A stretch of 64,000 bases of DNA from CAIWHR01 sp963823215 (GCA_963823215.1 CAWGKT010000002.1:62001-126000); one strand, 5' to 3'. Positions 53,166-62,815 are shown, numbered from the stretch's first letter. Program-made: numbers and translations. Notes: generated by a model from the sequence alone, not told the origin.

Positions 53166-54389
53166 TCAGCGGATCAGCTGATTCATCGCGACGATCGGCA
53201 GCATCACCGCCAGCACCAGCACGAGCACGATCGCACCCATCGTCACGATCAGCGCCGGCTGCAGCAGCGCCGCGAACCAGGTGATCCGGCGCTGCGCTTC
53301 GCGTTCGAGTTCCACGGCCGCGCGCTCCAGCATCGGCGCGAGCTGTCCGCTGGCCTCGCCGTTGGCCGTGAGGTGAATCAGCACCGGCGGGAACACGCGC
53401 TGCTCTTTCAACGCCCGCGCCAGCGACACGCCTTCGCGCACGAGCAGCGCCGCCCGGCCCGCCGCTGCCTTGAGCGGCAGCGCCCAGACCACGTCGCGCG
53501 CCGCATCGAGCGAGCGCAGCAGCGGCGCCCCGCTGCCGGTGAGGATCGCCAGCGTGCTGGCGAAGCGCGCCGTGTCCACGGCGACGACGAGCCGGCCGGC
53601 GACGGGCGTGCGCAGCAGCGCCTGCTGCCAGCGCGTGCGAAACGACTCGCGCCGGTTCGCGACCGACAGGCAGACGATCACCGCGACCCCGCCAGCGAGC
53701 CAGAACCACGCCGTCCCGCGCAGAAAGCCGGAAAGCGCGATCAGCGCCTGCGTGAGCCAGGGCAGCGTCTGGCGACTTTGCTGGTACACGGCGACGATCT
53801 GCGGCACGACGTAGACCAGCAGGACGACAATCACGGCGAACGCGATGACAGTTACCAGCACCGGATAGACGAGGGCGAGCGTGAATTGCTGCTTCTGCGC
53901 CTGCCTTGCTTCGAGATAGTCGGCAAGCCGCGTCAGGACATCGGGCAGATTGCCGGTCTCCGCCGCGACGGCGACGAGTCCGCGATAGAGATCCGAAAAC
54001 GTCCGGGGCCAGCGCGCGAGCGCTCCGGCGAGCGTCTCGCCCGCCGCCACCTCCACTCGGGCCGCGGCAAAGAGCCTGGCGGCCCGGGCGTCATCGGCTT
54101 GCTCGGCGACAGCGGACAGCGCCTGGTCGAGCGGCATGCCCGACCGCACGAGGGTCGCCAGCTGGCGCGTCGACAGCGCGAGCTGCGCAGCCGGCAGGCG
54201 AAGCCGCGCAACCGCGGCCGCGGATCCGGTGTCACCATTGGACGGGCCGGCGCCTTCGGCTTCGATTGCAGTCGGGAACAGACCGTCCGCGCGCAGGCGA
54301 TCGCGCACCTGCCGTTCCGTTTCCGCATCGGCGAGGCCGCGCTTGAACCTGCCCTGGGCGTCGACGGCCTCGTATCGGTAGGCGCGCAC
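53166..54389 (-). CDS. gspF: Type II secretion inner-membrane platform protein GspF (407 aa)
   Basis: Polytopic platform protein that interacts with the GspE ATPase. The N-terminus RAYRYEAVDAQGRFKRG is typical; two copies of the T2SSF domain follow (RQLATLVRSGMPLDQAL near residue 75 and FASTLAILTGSGAPLLRSL near 275), with membrane segments FAVIVVLLVYVVPQIV and ALIVTMGAIVLVLVLAVMLPI. Complete, last gene of the gspD-gspE-gspF set and convergent with queG. Confidence 0.9.
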   Translation of the reverse strand: MRAYRYEAVDAQGRFKRGLADAETERQVRDRLRADGLFPTAIEAEGAGPSNGDTGSAAAVARLRLPAAQLALSTRQLATLVRSGMPLDQALSAVAEQADDARAARLFAAARVEVAAGETLAGALARWPRTFSDLYRGLVAVAAETGNLPDVLTRLADYLEARQAQKQQFTLALVYPVLVTVIAFAVIVVLLVYVVPQIVAVYQQSRQTLPWLTQALIALSGFLRGTAWFWLAGGVAVIVCLSVANRRESFRTRWQQALLRTPVAGRLVVAVDTARFASTLAILTGSGAPLLRSLDAARDVVWALPLKAAAGRAALLVREGVSLARALKEQRVFPPVLIHLTANGEASGQLAPMLERAAVELEREAQRRITWFAALLQPALIVTMGAIVLVLVLAVMLPIVAMNQLIR

Positions 54390-54430
54390 AGGCGGCCGCC
54401 AGTCAGCGCCCGCCCGGCCGCCCGAAGGGC

Positions 54431-54475
54431 GCTGTGCGCCCCCTCGGGGGGCAGCGAGCGTAGTGAGCGTGGGGG
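54431..54475. repeat. Intergenic palindromic repeat with GCCCCCTCGGGGGGC stem
   Basis: The segment contains a GCCCCC-TCG-GGGGGC hairpin (54438-54452) followed by GCAGCGAGCGTAGTGAGCGTGGGGG. I recognise this arrangement as a common intergenic repeat in Burkholderiales genomes, from memory. It sits in the 95-base gap between gspE and gspF and may weaken read-through or stabilise the upstream message. Confidence 0.55.
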
Positions 54476-54484
54476 TCGTTCATC

Positions 54485-55990
54485 CTAGGCTTCGCGGGAA
54501 ACGCGCACGAGCTCGGCGAGCGAGGTCGTGCCGTCCGCCAGCCAGCGTGCGCCGTCACGGCGCAGCGATGTCGTCCCGGCCCGCGCCGCCGCGGCGCGCA
54601 GGGCATGCTCCGGAGCGCGGTCGTGGATCAACCGGCGCAGTGCATCGTCGACGACGATGAGCTCGTAGATGCCGGACCGGCCGCGATAGCCGGTGTCGCG
54701 GCATTCGCCGCAGCCGACCGGCGCATGGAGATGCAGGTCCTGGCGCAAACCCAGTTCCGCCAGCAACGCCGCCTCGCCCGTCGTCGGCGCGGCCCCCGTC
54801 CTGCAGGCGGGGCACAGCGTTCGCACCAGCCTCTGCGCGAGGACACCAAGGAGACTCGAGGCGAGCAGGTACGGCTCCACTCCCATGTCGGCGAGACGCG
54901 TCATCGCGCTGGCGGCGTCGTTCGTGTGCAGCGTCGCGAGCACGAGGTGTCCGGTGAGCGAAGCCTGCACCGCGATCTGCGCCGTCTCGAGGTCGCGGAT
55001 CTCGCCGATCATGATGATGTCGGGATCCTGGCGCAGGATCGCGCGCAGCGCGCGGGCGAAGTCGAGGTCGATCTTGGGATTGATCTGCGTCTGGCCGACG
55101 CCGTCGAGCGCATACTCGATGGGATCCTCGACCGTCATCATGTTGAGCGTGCCGCGCGGCAGCCGGGACAGCGCGGCGTAGAGCGTCGTCGTCTTGCCGG
55201 AACCGGTGGGGCCGGTGACGAGCACGATGCCGTGCGGCTCGCGAATGAGTCGGTCGACCGCTTCCTGCGTCGGAGCGCTCATGCCCAGCGCGGTCAGATC
55301 GAGCTGCGCCGAGTCCTTGTCGAGGAGGCGCAGCACGACGCGCTCGCCGGGCCCCGTCGGCAGCGTCGAGACGCGCACGTCGACCTGCTTGTCGCCCAGC
55401 TTCAACGCGAGCCGGCCGTCCTGCGGCAGCCGCTTCTCGGCGATGTCGAGGCTCGCCATGATCTTGACGCGCGAGACGAGCGCCGCATGCAGCGCGCGCG
55501 GCGGCTCGAGCACGTCGGTGAGCACGCCGTCGACCCGGAAGCGCACGACCGAGCGCGCCTCGTACGGCTCGAAGTGGACGTCGGACGCACGTTCCCGCAA
55601 CGCCTGCAGCAGCAGCGCGTTGATCATCCGGATCACGGGCGCCTGCGCGCCGCTGTCGAGCAGGTCTTCGGCCGGCGGCAGGTCCTGCATCAGCCGCGCG
55701 AGATCGGTCTCGCGCGCGAAATCCTCGCTCATCCGCGCCACGCCGCCGTCGACGTTGTACGCGCGGGCGAGTTCGGTGGCGAATCGTTCCGGGTCCACAG
55801 CGCGCGTCAACAGCGGTTTCTGCAGCACGCGCCGCAACTCCGCGATGCCGTCGACGGTCGCGTCCGGGCGCATCAGCACGACCACGCGGCCACCCTCCTC
55901 GCCTTGCGCCAGCACGCCGTGCATGCGGGCAAACGCGTACGGGATCAGCTGCGTGAGTGCGTCTGCGGCAATGGGCGCGACCCTGGCCAT
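54485..55990 (-). CDS. gspE: Type II secretion ATPase GspE (501 aa)
   Basis: Cytoplasmic AAA-type ATPase driving pseudopilus assembly. N-terminal domain, then VRFRVDGVLTDVLEPP, Walker A (VTGPTGSGKTTTLYAAL near residue 255), Asp box (MTVEDPIEYALDGVGQTQ), Walker B (DPDIIMIGEIRDLETA) and His box (ATLHTNDAA). The zinc-binding segment CPAC...CGECRDTGYRGRSG is near residue 395-425. The ATG at 55990 follows gspD by 19 bases. Complete. Confidence 0.93.
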   Translation of the reverse strand: MARVAPIAADALTQLIPYAFARMHGVLAQGEEGGRVVVLMRPDATVDGIAELRRVLQKPLLTRAVDPERFATELARAYNVDGGVARMSEDFARETDLARLMQDLPPAEDLLDSGAQAPVIRMINALLLQALRERASDVHFEPYEARSVVRFRVDGVLTDVLEPPRALHAALVSRVKIMASLDIAEKRLPQDGRLALKLGDKQVDVRVSTLPTGPGERVVLRLLDKDSAQLDLTALGMSAPTQEAVDRLIREPHGIVLVTGPTGSGKTTTLYAALSRLPRGTLNMMTVEDPIEYALDGVGQTQINPKIDLDFARALRAILRQDPDIIMIGEIRDLETAQIAVQASLTGHLVLATLHTNDAASAMTRLADMGVEPYLLASSLLGVLAQRLVRTLCPACRTGAAPTTGEAALLAELGLRQDLHLHAPVGCGECRDTGYRGRSGIYELIVVDDALRRLIHDRAPEHALRAAAARAGTTSLRRDGARWLADGTTSLAELVRVSREA

Positions 55991-56009
55991 CACGGGATTC
56001 GTGCGCGGG

Positions 56010-58289
56010 CTACGGCTTCGCGGGCGGCGCCGCCGGATTCGCGCCCGACGGGGCGGGCGGCATGTCTCCCAGCAACGGCGGCGTCGGATCGGCGCCTGGC
56101 GTTCCCGGCAACACACCCTGGGGCGGCAGCGCGGGCTGCGTCGGGTCGCCCCAGAAGAGCCGCGAGGGCGGCGTCTGCCGCTCCTGCTCGCCCCTCAGGT
56201 ACTCGTAACGCTCCGACGTGAGCTCGCGCCCGTCGGAGCTCGTGCGCAACACCGTCGGCTTGATGAAAATCATCAGGTTCGTCTTCTGGCGCCGGCGCGC
56301 GTCGTAGCGAAAGAGCGCGCCCGCGATCGGGATGTCGCCCAGTCCCGGAACCTTGTCGCTGCCGTCCGCGAGCTCGTCCTGGATCAGGCCGCCCAGCACG
56401 ATGATCTGCGTGTCGTCGACGACCACCGTCGACTCGAGCGCGCGCTTCGACAGGATGGTGCCGGTCGTCGTCGAGACGCTGTCGATGCGCGAGACTTCCT
56501 GGTAGAGCGCGAGGCGGATCGTCCCGCCTTCGGTGATCTGCGGCTTGACGCGAAGCACGAGGCCGACGTCCTTGCGCTCGAACGTCTGGAACGGCGTCAC
56601 CGTCGACGAGCTGCCGGTCGTCGCGTAGCTGCCGGTGACGAGCGGGATGTTCTGGCCGACGATGATGCGGGCCTCCTCGTTGTCGAGCGTGAGCAGCGTC
56701 GGCGTCGACAGGATGTTGGCGCCGATCTGCGTCTCCAGCGCGCGCGCGAGGAACGCGAGGTTGGTGATCGTCCCCAGGCCGGGAATCGTCACGGTGCCCT
56801 TCATCACGCCCAGCGCGAGCCCCTGGCCCACTGAACCCGGGTTCACCGCGACGTCGATGATGTTGTTGCCGCTGCCGCGGGGCGTGAAATTCGTCCCGCC
56901 GATCACCCGCGTCTGCGTCGAATTGTAGCCGGACAGCGCCTGCCACTGGATGCCGAACTCGGCCGCCTTGTCGGCCGACACTTCGACGATCAGCGCCTCG
57001 ACGAACACTTGCGCGCGGCGGACGTCGAGCTTTTCGATGATCGCGCGCAGATTGTTGTAGACCGGCTCGGGCGCCATGATGACGAGCGCGTTGCTCGCCG
57101 TGTCGGCGGTGATGGTCGCACCGTTGGCGGAAAAGGATGTCGCGGCGGTGAAAGGCGCAGGTGGCAGCGGCGCCATCCCGGGCGACGGCGCTGCGGCGCC
57201 GGCCAGGAGGGTACCGCCCATCAGCGGAGCTTGCGGCGACAGCGTCGAGCCGCTCGACTGCAGGCCCCCGCCATCCCCACCGGTCAGCATCGCGCGGAGC
57301 GTCTGCGCGACACGCGCGGCTTCGGCATTCTTGAGGTAGACGATGAACATGTTGCCGCCCGCGCGGCCCGGCGTGTCGAGCTCGCCGATCAGCTGGCGCA
57401 CGCGCGCAAGACGGCCCGGATTGTCGGCGCGCACGAGGACGCTGTTCGAGCGCGCGTCGGCCATGATCGTCACCCGCTGCTGGGCATCAGGCGTCCCCGC
57501 AGCTCCGGCTGCGACCTGGTCGGCGAGCAGCCGGTTCAGCAGCGACACGACGTCGAGCGCCGACGCATGTTTGAGCGGCACCAGGATCGGCTCCGCGCCG
57601 GGCGACTGGTCGAGCGACGCGATGATCCGGTCGATGCGCCTGAGGTTGTCCGCGTAGTCCGTGATGACGAGCGCATTGCTGCCCGGATATGCGGCGATCG
57701 TGTTGTTCGGCGTGATCAGCGGCCGCAGCACGTTGACGAGTTGCGCCGCCGATTCATACTTGAGCGTGATGACCTGCGTGACCAGCCGATCGCCCCCGGC
57801 GGTCAAAGGCCCCAGGGCCACGGTTCCTCCCTGCTGCTTGGCGTCGGCCTCGGGCACGATCTTCACGACCCCATCGCCTTCGACCACGGCGAAGCCCTGC
57901 AGCCGCAGCGCCGAGAGCAGCGTGGGATAGACGAGGCTCCGCGGCACCGGTCGAGCCGAGATGATGTTGATGGTCCCCTTGACTCTGGGGTCGATCAGGA
58001 AATTGCGCCCGGTGATCTCGGCGACCGCCTTCACGACCGCCTCGATGTCGGCATTGACGAAGTTGAGCGTGACCGTGTCGTCGGCGGCCGGCGCCAGCGC
58101 GGAGAAACCGGCGGAAAACGCGAAGACCAGAGCGACCAACGCCCGCAGCGCGCGGCGGGCCGCGTTCGCCAACGCGTCGGGATGCACCGGTCTACGCAGT
58201 TTCTTGGTCAAACGGGCGCCAGGAAGAACGATCGTGACCGCGCCACGGGGTGCCGCGCGGGAAAACTGCAATATATCGGCGCGCGGCAC
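56010..58289 (-). CDS. gspD: Type II secretion secretin GspD (up to 759 aa)
   Basis: Outer-membrane secretin. Signal region (ALRALVALVFAFSAGFSALAPAADD), N0-N3 domains (ADIEAVVKAVAEITGRNFLIDP, VITLKYESAAQLVNVLRPL and LVPLKHASALDVVSLLNRLL), then the beta-barrel secretin domain (VGQNIPLVTG, GLVLRVKPQITEGGTIRL, LGGLIQDELADG). The tail is Pro-rich. The start at 58289 adds an extended N-terminus before the signal peptide; a later start near 58200 is likely. Other gsp genes (C, G-N) are not in the window. Confidence 0.88.
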   Translation of the reverse strand: MPRADILQFSRAAPRGAVTIVLPGARLTKKLRRPVHPDALANAARRALRALVALVFAFSAGFSALAPAADDTVTLNFVNADIEAVVKAVAEITGRNFLIDPRVKGTINIISARPVPRSLVYPTLLSALRLQGFAVVEGDGVVKIVPEADAKQQGGTVALGPLTAGGDRLVTQVITLKYESAAQLVNVLRPLITPNNTIAAYPGSNALVITDYADNLRRIDRIIASLDQSPGAEPILVPLKHASALDVVSLLNRLLADQVAAGAAGTPDAQQRVTIMADARSNSVLVRADNPGRLARVRQLIGELDTPGRAGGNMFIVYLKNAEAARVAQTLRAMLTGGDGGGLQSSGSTLSPQAPLMGGTLLAGAAAPSPGMAPLPPAPFTAATSFSANGATITADTASNALVIMAPEPVYNNLRAIIEKLDVRRAQVFVEALIVEVSADKAAEFGIQWQALSGYNSTQTRVIGGTNFTPRGSGNNIIDVAVNPGSVGQGLALGVMKGTVTIPGLGTITNLAFLARALETQIGANILSTPTLLTLDNEEARIIVGQNIPLVTGSYATTGSSSTVTPFQTFERKDVGLVLRVKPQITEGGTIRLALYQEVSRIDSVSTTTGTILSKRALESTVVVDDTQIIVLGGLIQDELADGSDKVPGLGDIPIAGALFRYDARRRQKTNLMIFIKPTVLRTSSDGRELTSERYEYLRGEQERQTPPSRLFWGDPTQPALPPQGVLPGTPGADPTPPLLGDMPPAPSGANPAAPPAKP

Positions 58290-58498
58290 CGAATTTCGCT
58301 GCGGTCGCGCCCTTTCGGGAATAATAGCACGCAGCCCGAAGTGCTTCGCACCGCGACCGGGGTGGTGGCCGCGCCCGCATTGCGCGAGGATTGAGCACGA
58401 CAGCTACGGAGCAAGACATCGTCGGACACACCTCCCGGCGAACCGTCTGCTCATTTCCGACAGCAAGAAAGTCCTTTCTCGCCCCGTTTTTTGCGCCG

Positions 58499-59170
58499 TC
58501 AGTCCTTCAGGCTGAAGTTGATCTCGACTTCGCCGACGTACTTCTCGCCTTCGGCCTTGAATTTCCAGTCCTGTAGCGCGTCGACGACGGCCTTGTCGAA
58601 GTGCCGCGGCGGGTCCGCGGACACGATGATGACCTCGGTGACGTTGCCCTTCTCGTCGATCATCACGCGCGCGAGCACGCGCCCCTTGGCGATGCCGGCC
58701 CGGATTGCCTGGCGGGGATAGACGGGGTCGTCCCCTCCCACCCGAACGATGCCCCGGCGTATCGCGGGCTTGGGCGGTGGGGCCGGCGGCGCGACGACGG
58801 CCGGCGGCGGCGGCGGGGCGATCACATGGGGTTCCGGTGGCGGCGTCGCGGTCACGGCCGAGATCACGGGCGCCACCGGCGCCGCGGGGACCGGTATGTC
58901 CGGCGGGGGGACGTAGGTTTCGACCGGCGCCTGCACCTTGGGCATCTCGACGATCTTCTTCGGCGGCGGCGGCGGCGGGGGCGGCGGCCTGATCTGCTCG
59001 ACGATCGTCGCCGACAGCGGCTTCTTGATCACCTCCACGACCGTGCGCGCGAGCCCGGTCATCAGTGCGTAGATGACCAGCACGTGAATCAGGACGACGA
59101 ACACGATCCCGATCATGTGCTTGGTCGGATCGCGTTGCTGCCGTGCGAAATTCCTCTGGCTCGATTCCAT
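58499..59170 (-). CDS. tonB: TonB energy transducer (223 aa)
   Basis: N-terminal membrane anchor (MIGIVFVVLIHVLVIYALM), a long proline-rich periplasmic spacer (runs of P with VETYVPPPDIPVPAAP), and a C-terminal TonB domain (DDPVYPRQAIRAGIAKGRV and DWKFKAEGEKYVGEVEINF). It couples proton-motive force to outer-membrane receptors. It follows exbB-exbD-exbD on the same strand, 29 bases after the second exbD, so the four genes form an operon. Complete. Confidence 0.88.
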   Translation of the reverse strand: MESSQRNFARQQRDPTKHMIGIVFVVLIHVLVIYALMTGLARTVVEVIKKPLSATIVEQIRPPPPPPPPPKKIVEMPKVQAPVETYVPPPDIPVPAAPVAPVISAVTATPPPEPHVIAPPPPPAVVAPPAPPPKPAIRRGIVRVGGDDPVYPRQAIRAGIAKGRVLARVMIDEKGNVTEVIIVSADPPRHFDKAVVDALQDWKFKAEGEKYVGEVEINFSLKD

Positions 59171-59199
59171 TTGCGTCCCCGGCGCGGCGGCGTGTCCGG

Positions 59200-59631
59200 C
59201 TACTCGACGAACTGCTCGCTGCCGACGATGCCGATCCTGGTCAGCCCGAGGCGCTGCGACGACACCATCACCGCGGCGACGATATCGTATTTGGCCCCCT
59301 TGTCCGGGCGCAGGTGCAGCTCGGGCTGGACCGCCTGCGCAGCGGCGGTCCTGAGCCTCTCCTCGAGCGCCGCCCGATCCGGCACGACCTCGCCGTTCCA
59401 GTACGTCACGCCCCCGCCGTCGATGTCGATCTTCACGATCTCCGGCTTGACCAGTGGCGGCGGCGGATTGCCCGTGGGCAGGTTGAGATTGACGGAATGC
59501 AGCTGGATCGGGATCGTGATGATGAGCATCACCAGCAACACGAGCATCACGTCGATCAACGGCGTGGTGTTGATGTCGATCATGACCTCGGGGTCACCCG
59601 ATCCACCGCCGGAGCCTACGTTCATTCCCAT
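59200..59631 (-). CDS. exbD: ExbD/TolR-family protein, second copy (143 aa)
   Basis: Single-helix component of the proton-driven ExbB-ExbD motor. The N-terminal cytoplasmic tail is followed by the helix with the essential Asp in DINTTPLIDVMLVLLVMLI (near residue 27), then a periplasmic domain beginning at HSVNLNLPTGNP. It differs markedly from the copy at 59665 outside the helix. Start ATG at 59631. Confidence 0.85.
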   Translation of the reverse strand: MGMNVGSGGGSGDPEVMIDINTTPLIDVMLVLLVMLIITIPIQLHSVNLNLPTGNPPPPLVKPEIVKIDIDGGGVTYWNGEVVPDRAALEERLRTAAAQAVQPELHLRPDKGAKYDIVAAVMVSSQRLGLTRIGIVGSEQFVE

Positions 59632-59664
59632 GACCCGTTCCTCTTGCCGTGCTGCAATCTGTCC

Positions 59665-60093
59665 TCAGCCGCCGCGGATCGGCGGCTCGGTGATGAAGCC
59701 GACCTTCGCGATCCCTGCCCGCTGGCACGCGTAGATGATCCGCCCGACCGAGTCGTACCTGGCGTCGCCGTCGCCGCGAATCTGCACCTCGGGCTGCGGC
59801 ACCAGCACGGCGATCTTCTTCAGCCGGTCGATCAGCGCATTGGTATTGGCGATCTTGAGGTCGTTCCAGTAGATGGCGCCGTTCACGTCGACCGAGATGA
59901 CGATGTTCTCGGGCTTGCTCTCGCGGATTTCGTTGGTTTCCTTCGGCAACCGGACCGGGATCGACGTCGTGACGACCGGTATCGTGATCAGGAAGATGAT
60001 CAGCAGCACCAGCATGATGTCGACGAGCGGCGTCGTGTTGATCGTCGAGATGACCTCGTCCTCGCCATTGGAGGAGCCGACGTTCATCGCCAT
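59665..60093 (-). CDS. exbD: ExbD/TolR-family protein, first copy (142 aa)
   Basis: Same architecture as the neighbouring copy: STINTTPLVDIMLVLLIIFLI contains the proton-relay Asp in the helix, followed by a periplasmic domain (VRLPKETNEIRESKPENIV). It begins three bases after exbB, indicating tight coupling. Two different ExbD proteins beside one ExbB suggest a mixed stator or receptor-specific use, as seen in some TonB systems with two ExbD copies. Confidence 0.85.
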   Translation of the reverse strand: MAMNVGSSNGEDEVISTINTTPLVDIMLVLLIIFLITIPVVTTSIPVRLPKETNEIRESKPENIVISVDVNGAIYWNDLKIANTNALIDRLKKIAVLVPQPEVQIRGDGDARYDSVGRIIYACQRAGIAKVGFITEPPIRGG

Positions 60094-60096
60094 GGT

Positions 60097-60951
60097 TCAG
60101 GCCCTGGCCGGAGACTTCGGGGAATTGGCAAGCAGCACGGCGTGCAGGTCGGCGCCGAAGCTGCGGACGTATTCCATCGCGGTCTTGTTCCGGCGGACGA
60201 GCCAGTTGTAGCCCAGCACGGCCGGCACCGCCACCGCCAGCCCGATCGCGGTCATGATCAGCGCTTCGCCGACGGGTCCCGCGACCTTGTCGATGGACGC
60301 CTGCCCGGCAATGCCGATCGCGGTCAGCGCGTTGACGATGCCCCATACGGTGCCGAAGAGCCCGACGAACGGAGCCGTGGACCCGACCGTCGCCAGGAAG
60401 GCGAGACCATCCTGCGTACGGCTCTGCACGTTCTCGATGGCGCGCTGGATCGACATGGTGATCCACTCGTTCATGTCGACCTTCTCGAGCAGGCCGACGT
60501 GCTTGCTCGTCGCCTCGATCCCGGTTTCGGCGATGAATCGGAACGGACTCGTCTTCTTCAATCCCGCCGCGCCCTCCTGCAGGGACGCCGCATTCCAGAA
60601 CGTCTTGTCGGCCGCCCGCGCGTGCTTGCCCATCTTGGCCTGTTCGTAGACCTTGGTGATGATGATGTACCAGCTGCCGACCGACATGATCACCAGAATG
60701 GTCAGCGTCACCTTGGCGACGATGTCGCTTCCCTTCAGGAGGGCGGCGAAGCCGTAGGGGTTGTCCACGACTTCGGTCGCCTTCGCTGGTGCCTTCGGCG
60801 CCGGGGCCGCTGGCGCCGCGGCTGTGTCGGCGGACGCGGCCGGAGCCGCCGCAGGGCCAGGCTGGGCCTGCCCCGCGAGCGGAACGACCACGGCGGACGT
60901 GGCCAGCAACAGGACCGCGGCCAGCGGGGCCAGTCGGATCATCTTCAGCAT
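60097..60951 (-). CDS. exbB: ExbB/MotA/TolQ-family proton channel protein (284 aa)
   Basis: Motor protein with a cleavable-looking N-terminal segment (LAPLAAVLLLATSAVVV) and an Ala/Pro-rich stretch, then three membrane helices (VTLTILVIMSVGSWYIIITKV, VGSTAPFVGLFGTVWGIVNAL, ALIMTAIGLAVAVPAVLGYNW). TAPFVGLFGTVWGI is the family signature. The ATG at 60951 is preceded by GGAGACAAC, a good ribosome site. Longer N-terminus than E. coli ExbB, as in many proteobacterial versions with a periplasmic extension. Confidence 0.9.
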   Translation of the reverse strand: MLKMIRLAPLAAVLLLATSAVVVPLAGQAQPGPAAAPAASADTAAAPAAPAPKAPAKATEVVDNPYGFAALLKGSDIVAKVTLTILVIMSVGSWYIIITKVYEQAKMGKHARAADKTFWNAASLQEGAAGLKKTSPFRFIAETGIEATSKHVGLLEKVDMNEWITMSIQRAIENVQSRTQDGLAFLATVGSTAPFVGLFGTVWGIVNALTAIGIAGQASIDKVAGPVGEALIMTAIGLAVAVPAVLGYNWLVRRNKTAMEYVRSFGADLHAVLLANSPKSPARA

Positions 60952-61150
60952 GTTGTCTCCAGACAGAGGATTGTTCGGTGGGAAAGTGGCGCGGGGTCCG
61001 GAAGTCCTGTGCGCAGCAGGCGACAGGACGGGCTTCGCTGCAACACCCGGACAGGCCGCCCATTGGCGGTCCGGGTTCCCCAAGGAAAGGGGCGGATGTT
61101 AATGCCGTCTGCCGGAAAAAGCAAAAAAAGCGGGGATCCGGGGCGGCGTC

Positions 61151-61627
61151 CTATTTGACCAGCGGTATCGCCTGCGCGATGTCGTAGGCCTGCACGGCGC
61201 GGAACTTGGCTTCGAGCTGCAGGTAGCGCAGCGCCGTCTTTGCCGGCACGGCCCTCGACAGGCGATTGTAGAGCGTCCGGCGCGCCTTGACTTCGACCTC
61301 GTCGGCAGCGATCACGTCCTTCGCGATCTGCTTCGCGTACGGATCGGACAACGGCTTGTCCTGGGCGATGACGCCTTCCAGGGTGACACTCTTCTCGCGG
61401 TTCGTCATCTCGAACGTCCGCTGGTACGCGTCGTAGGCGGGCCAGAACTTCTTCGCCTCGGCGTCCGTCAGCTCGAGCACCGATGCCACGTACGCCTTCT
61501 TGTCGGTCCGCAGTGCGGTTCGCAGTGCCTGCATGTCGGTCCCGTCGGCCGCGTTGCCTTGGGCCCAGACGGGGGACGCCGAGATCATGGCAACTGCGAA
61601 CAGCAGGGTGCTCGCGCATGTTTTCAT
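61151..61627 (-). CDS. Exported helical protein of unknown function (158 aa)
   Basis: Signal peptide (TLLFAVAMISASPVWAQ), then an alpha-helical mature part with LTDAEAKKFWPAYDAYQRTFE and LRYLQLEAKFRAVQAYDIAQAIPLVK. The ELTDAEAxxFWPxYDxY pattern and the terminal YLQLExKFRAxxxYDxAxxIPL motif recur in small periplasmic proteins I cannot name. The ATG at 61627 begins the signal peptide. It lies about 200 bases upstream of exbB. Confidence 0.65.
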   Translation of the reverse strand: MKTCASTLLFAVAMISASPVWAQGNAADGTDMQALRTALRTDKKAYVASVLELTDAEAKKFWPAYDAYQRTFEMTNREKSVTLEGVIAQDKPLSDPYAKQIAKDVIAADEVEVKARRTLYNRLSRAVPAKTALRYLQLEAKFRAVQAYDIAQAIPLVK

Positions 61628-62046
61628 CGTCGTTCCTCGGCGCAGGTTGCGGTCATTGCAAGTCCATCGAGACTTTGCTCCGGTCGATCGCTGGATGGGC
61701 CGGAAGGAGGGGAACCGGGTGCAGCGCCGCGGCCCGGAGAAACGCTCGCATCGAACCCGCGAATCCTTGCCGCGGAACATCGTCCAGCGCGTCTTTTAGC
61801 ACATTTTCCCACCCGGTGGAGCGTGTGAAGTTCATTGCGTCCGCCGCGCGCGAAGGACGCCTGCCGAGGCCACGTCGTCCGGCCACAGATGGCTTGTGGC
61901 ACGCCCGATTTGCGCCTAATCTTCAGTTGATGCATCCCTCGCGTTGGCCTGCCTGCCGGGCCGGGTGGCACGCGGGTCGTCGCGCGACCGATGCACGGGT
62001 GGATCGGCCCCGGCCGCTTGAATCCCGGACGATGAAGGAGCGCGCC
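61628..62046. other. Divergent intergenic region, no gene seen
   Basis: About 420 bases between two divergent exported-protein genes. It should hold both promoters. Several short open frames exist but none has protein-like sequence or a ribosome site. No palindrome or repeat could be supported. Confidence 0.4.
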
Positions 62047-62790
62047 ATGAGCATTCGCAACTGTCTCGCCGCTGTCCTTGCGGCCGCCCTCGTGACCGGC
62101 GCGTGCATCGCCGCCGCCGGGGCGCACAGGGATGCTGCGCCGGCCGGCCCGGAAGTCCTGGTCAAGGCCAAGTCGAAGCGCTTCGACGCCCTCTACCTGC
62201 TGCCCGGTGCCGACTTTCGCGGCTACACGAAGGTCATGCTGGATCCGGCGCGGGTTGCGTTCGCCGAAGATTGGAGCAGGGACATCAACCAGACGATGGA
62301 CCTCATGCGAAGGACCTCGACCGAGGAGGCCGAGCAGATCGCCGAACAGGCGAGCACGGGTTTCGGCGGCGTCTTCGCCAATGTCTTCAGGAATGCCGGC
62401 TACGAGGTCGTGACGGCACCGGGTGCGGACGTCCTCAGGCTGTCACCCCAGGTTGTCGACTTCTTGATCACTGCGCCGGAGAGTTTGACGGCATCGCCGC
62501 GCACCCGGGTCTATGCCGCCGAAGCAGGGCAGGCGACGCTGGTACTCGAATTCCACGATTCCACGACCGGCGCGCTGCTCGGGCGTGCCGTCGACCGCAG
62601 CACCGCCGGCGATCGCGGCCATCTCGGGAACAGAGCCAGAATTCGACTCGCATATCAGATCTCGACCGTTTCGAACCGCGCCGATTTCGAAGCTCTGTTC
62701 GCCACCTGGGCATCGGGAAGCGTCAGGTGCGTCGAGGACCTGAAGACGCAGTCGCCCGTCGCGCTGGCCGGGCCGGCGCCGGGACCGTGA
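62047..62790 (+). CDS. Exported DUF3313-like protein (247 aa)
   Basis: Signal peptide (LAAVLAAALVTGACIAAAG); the LVTGAC could be a lipobox. The mature part has the feel of the DUF3313 lipoprotein family: YLLPGADFRGYTKVMLDPARVAF near residue 55, VDFLITAPES, GQATLVLEFHDSTTGALLGRAVD, and a C-terminal LFATWASGSVR. Assignment to that family is from pattern memory. AAGGAG lies seven bases before the ATG at 62047. Convergent with the ABC gene. Confidence 0.65.
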   Translation: MSIRNCLAAVLAAALVTGACIAAAGAHRDAAPAGPEVLVKAKSKRFDALYLLPGADFRGYTKVMLDPARVAFAEDWSRDINQTMDLMRRTSTEEAEQIAEQASTGFGGVFANVFRNAGYEVVTAPGADVLRLSPQVVDFLITAPESLTASPRTRVYAAEAGQATLVLEFHDSTTGALLGRAVDRSTAGDRGHLGNRARIRLAYQISTVSNRADFEALFATWASGSVRCVEDLKTQSPVALAGPAPGP

Positions 62791-62815
62791 CGCACGGCTC
62801 CCCACCCCGTCGGGT

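Noticed and set aside
54390..54484. Small coding sequence between gspE and gspF.
   Set aside because: The segment is a palindromic G/C repeat with no start codon in a usable context.
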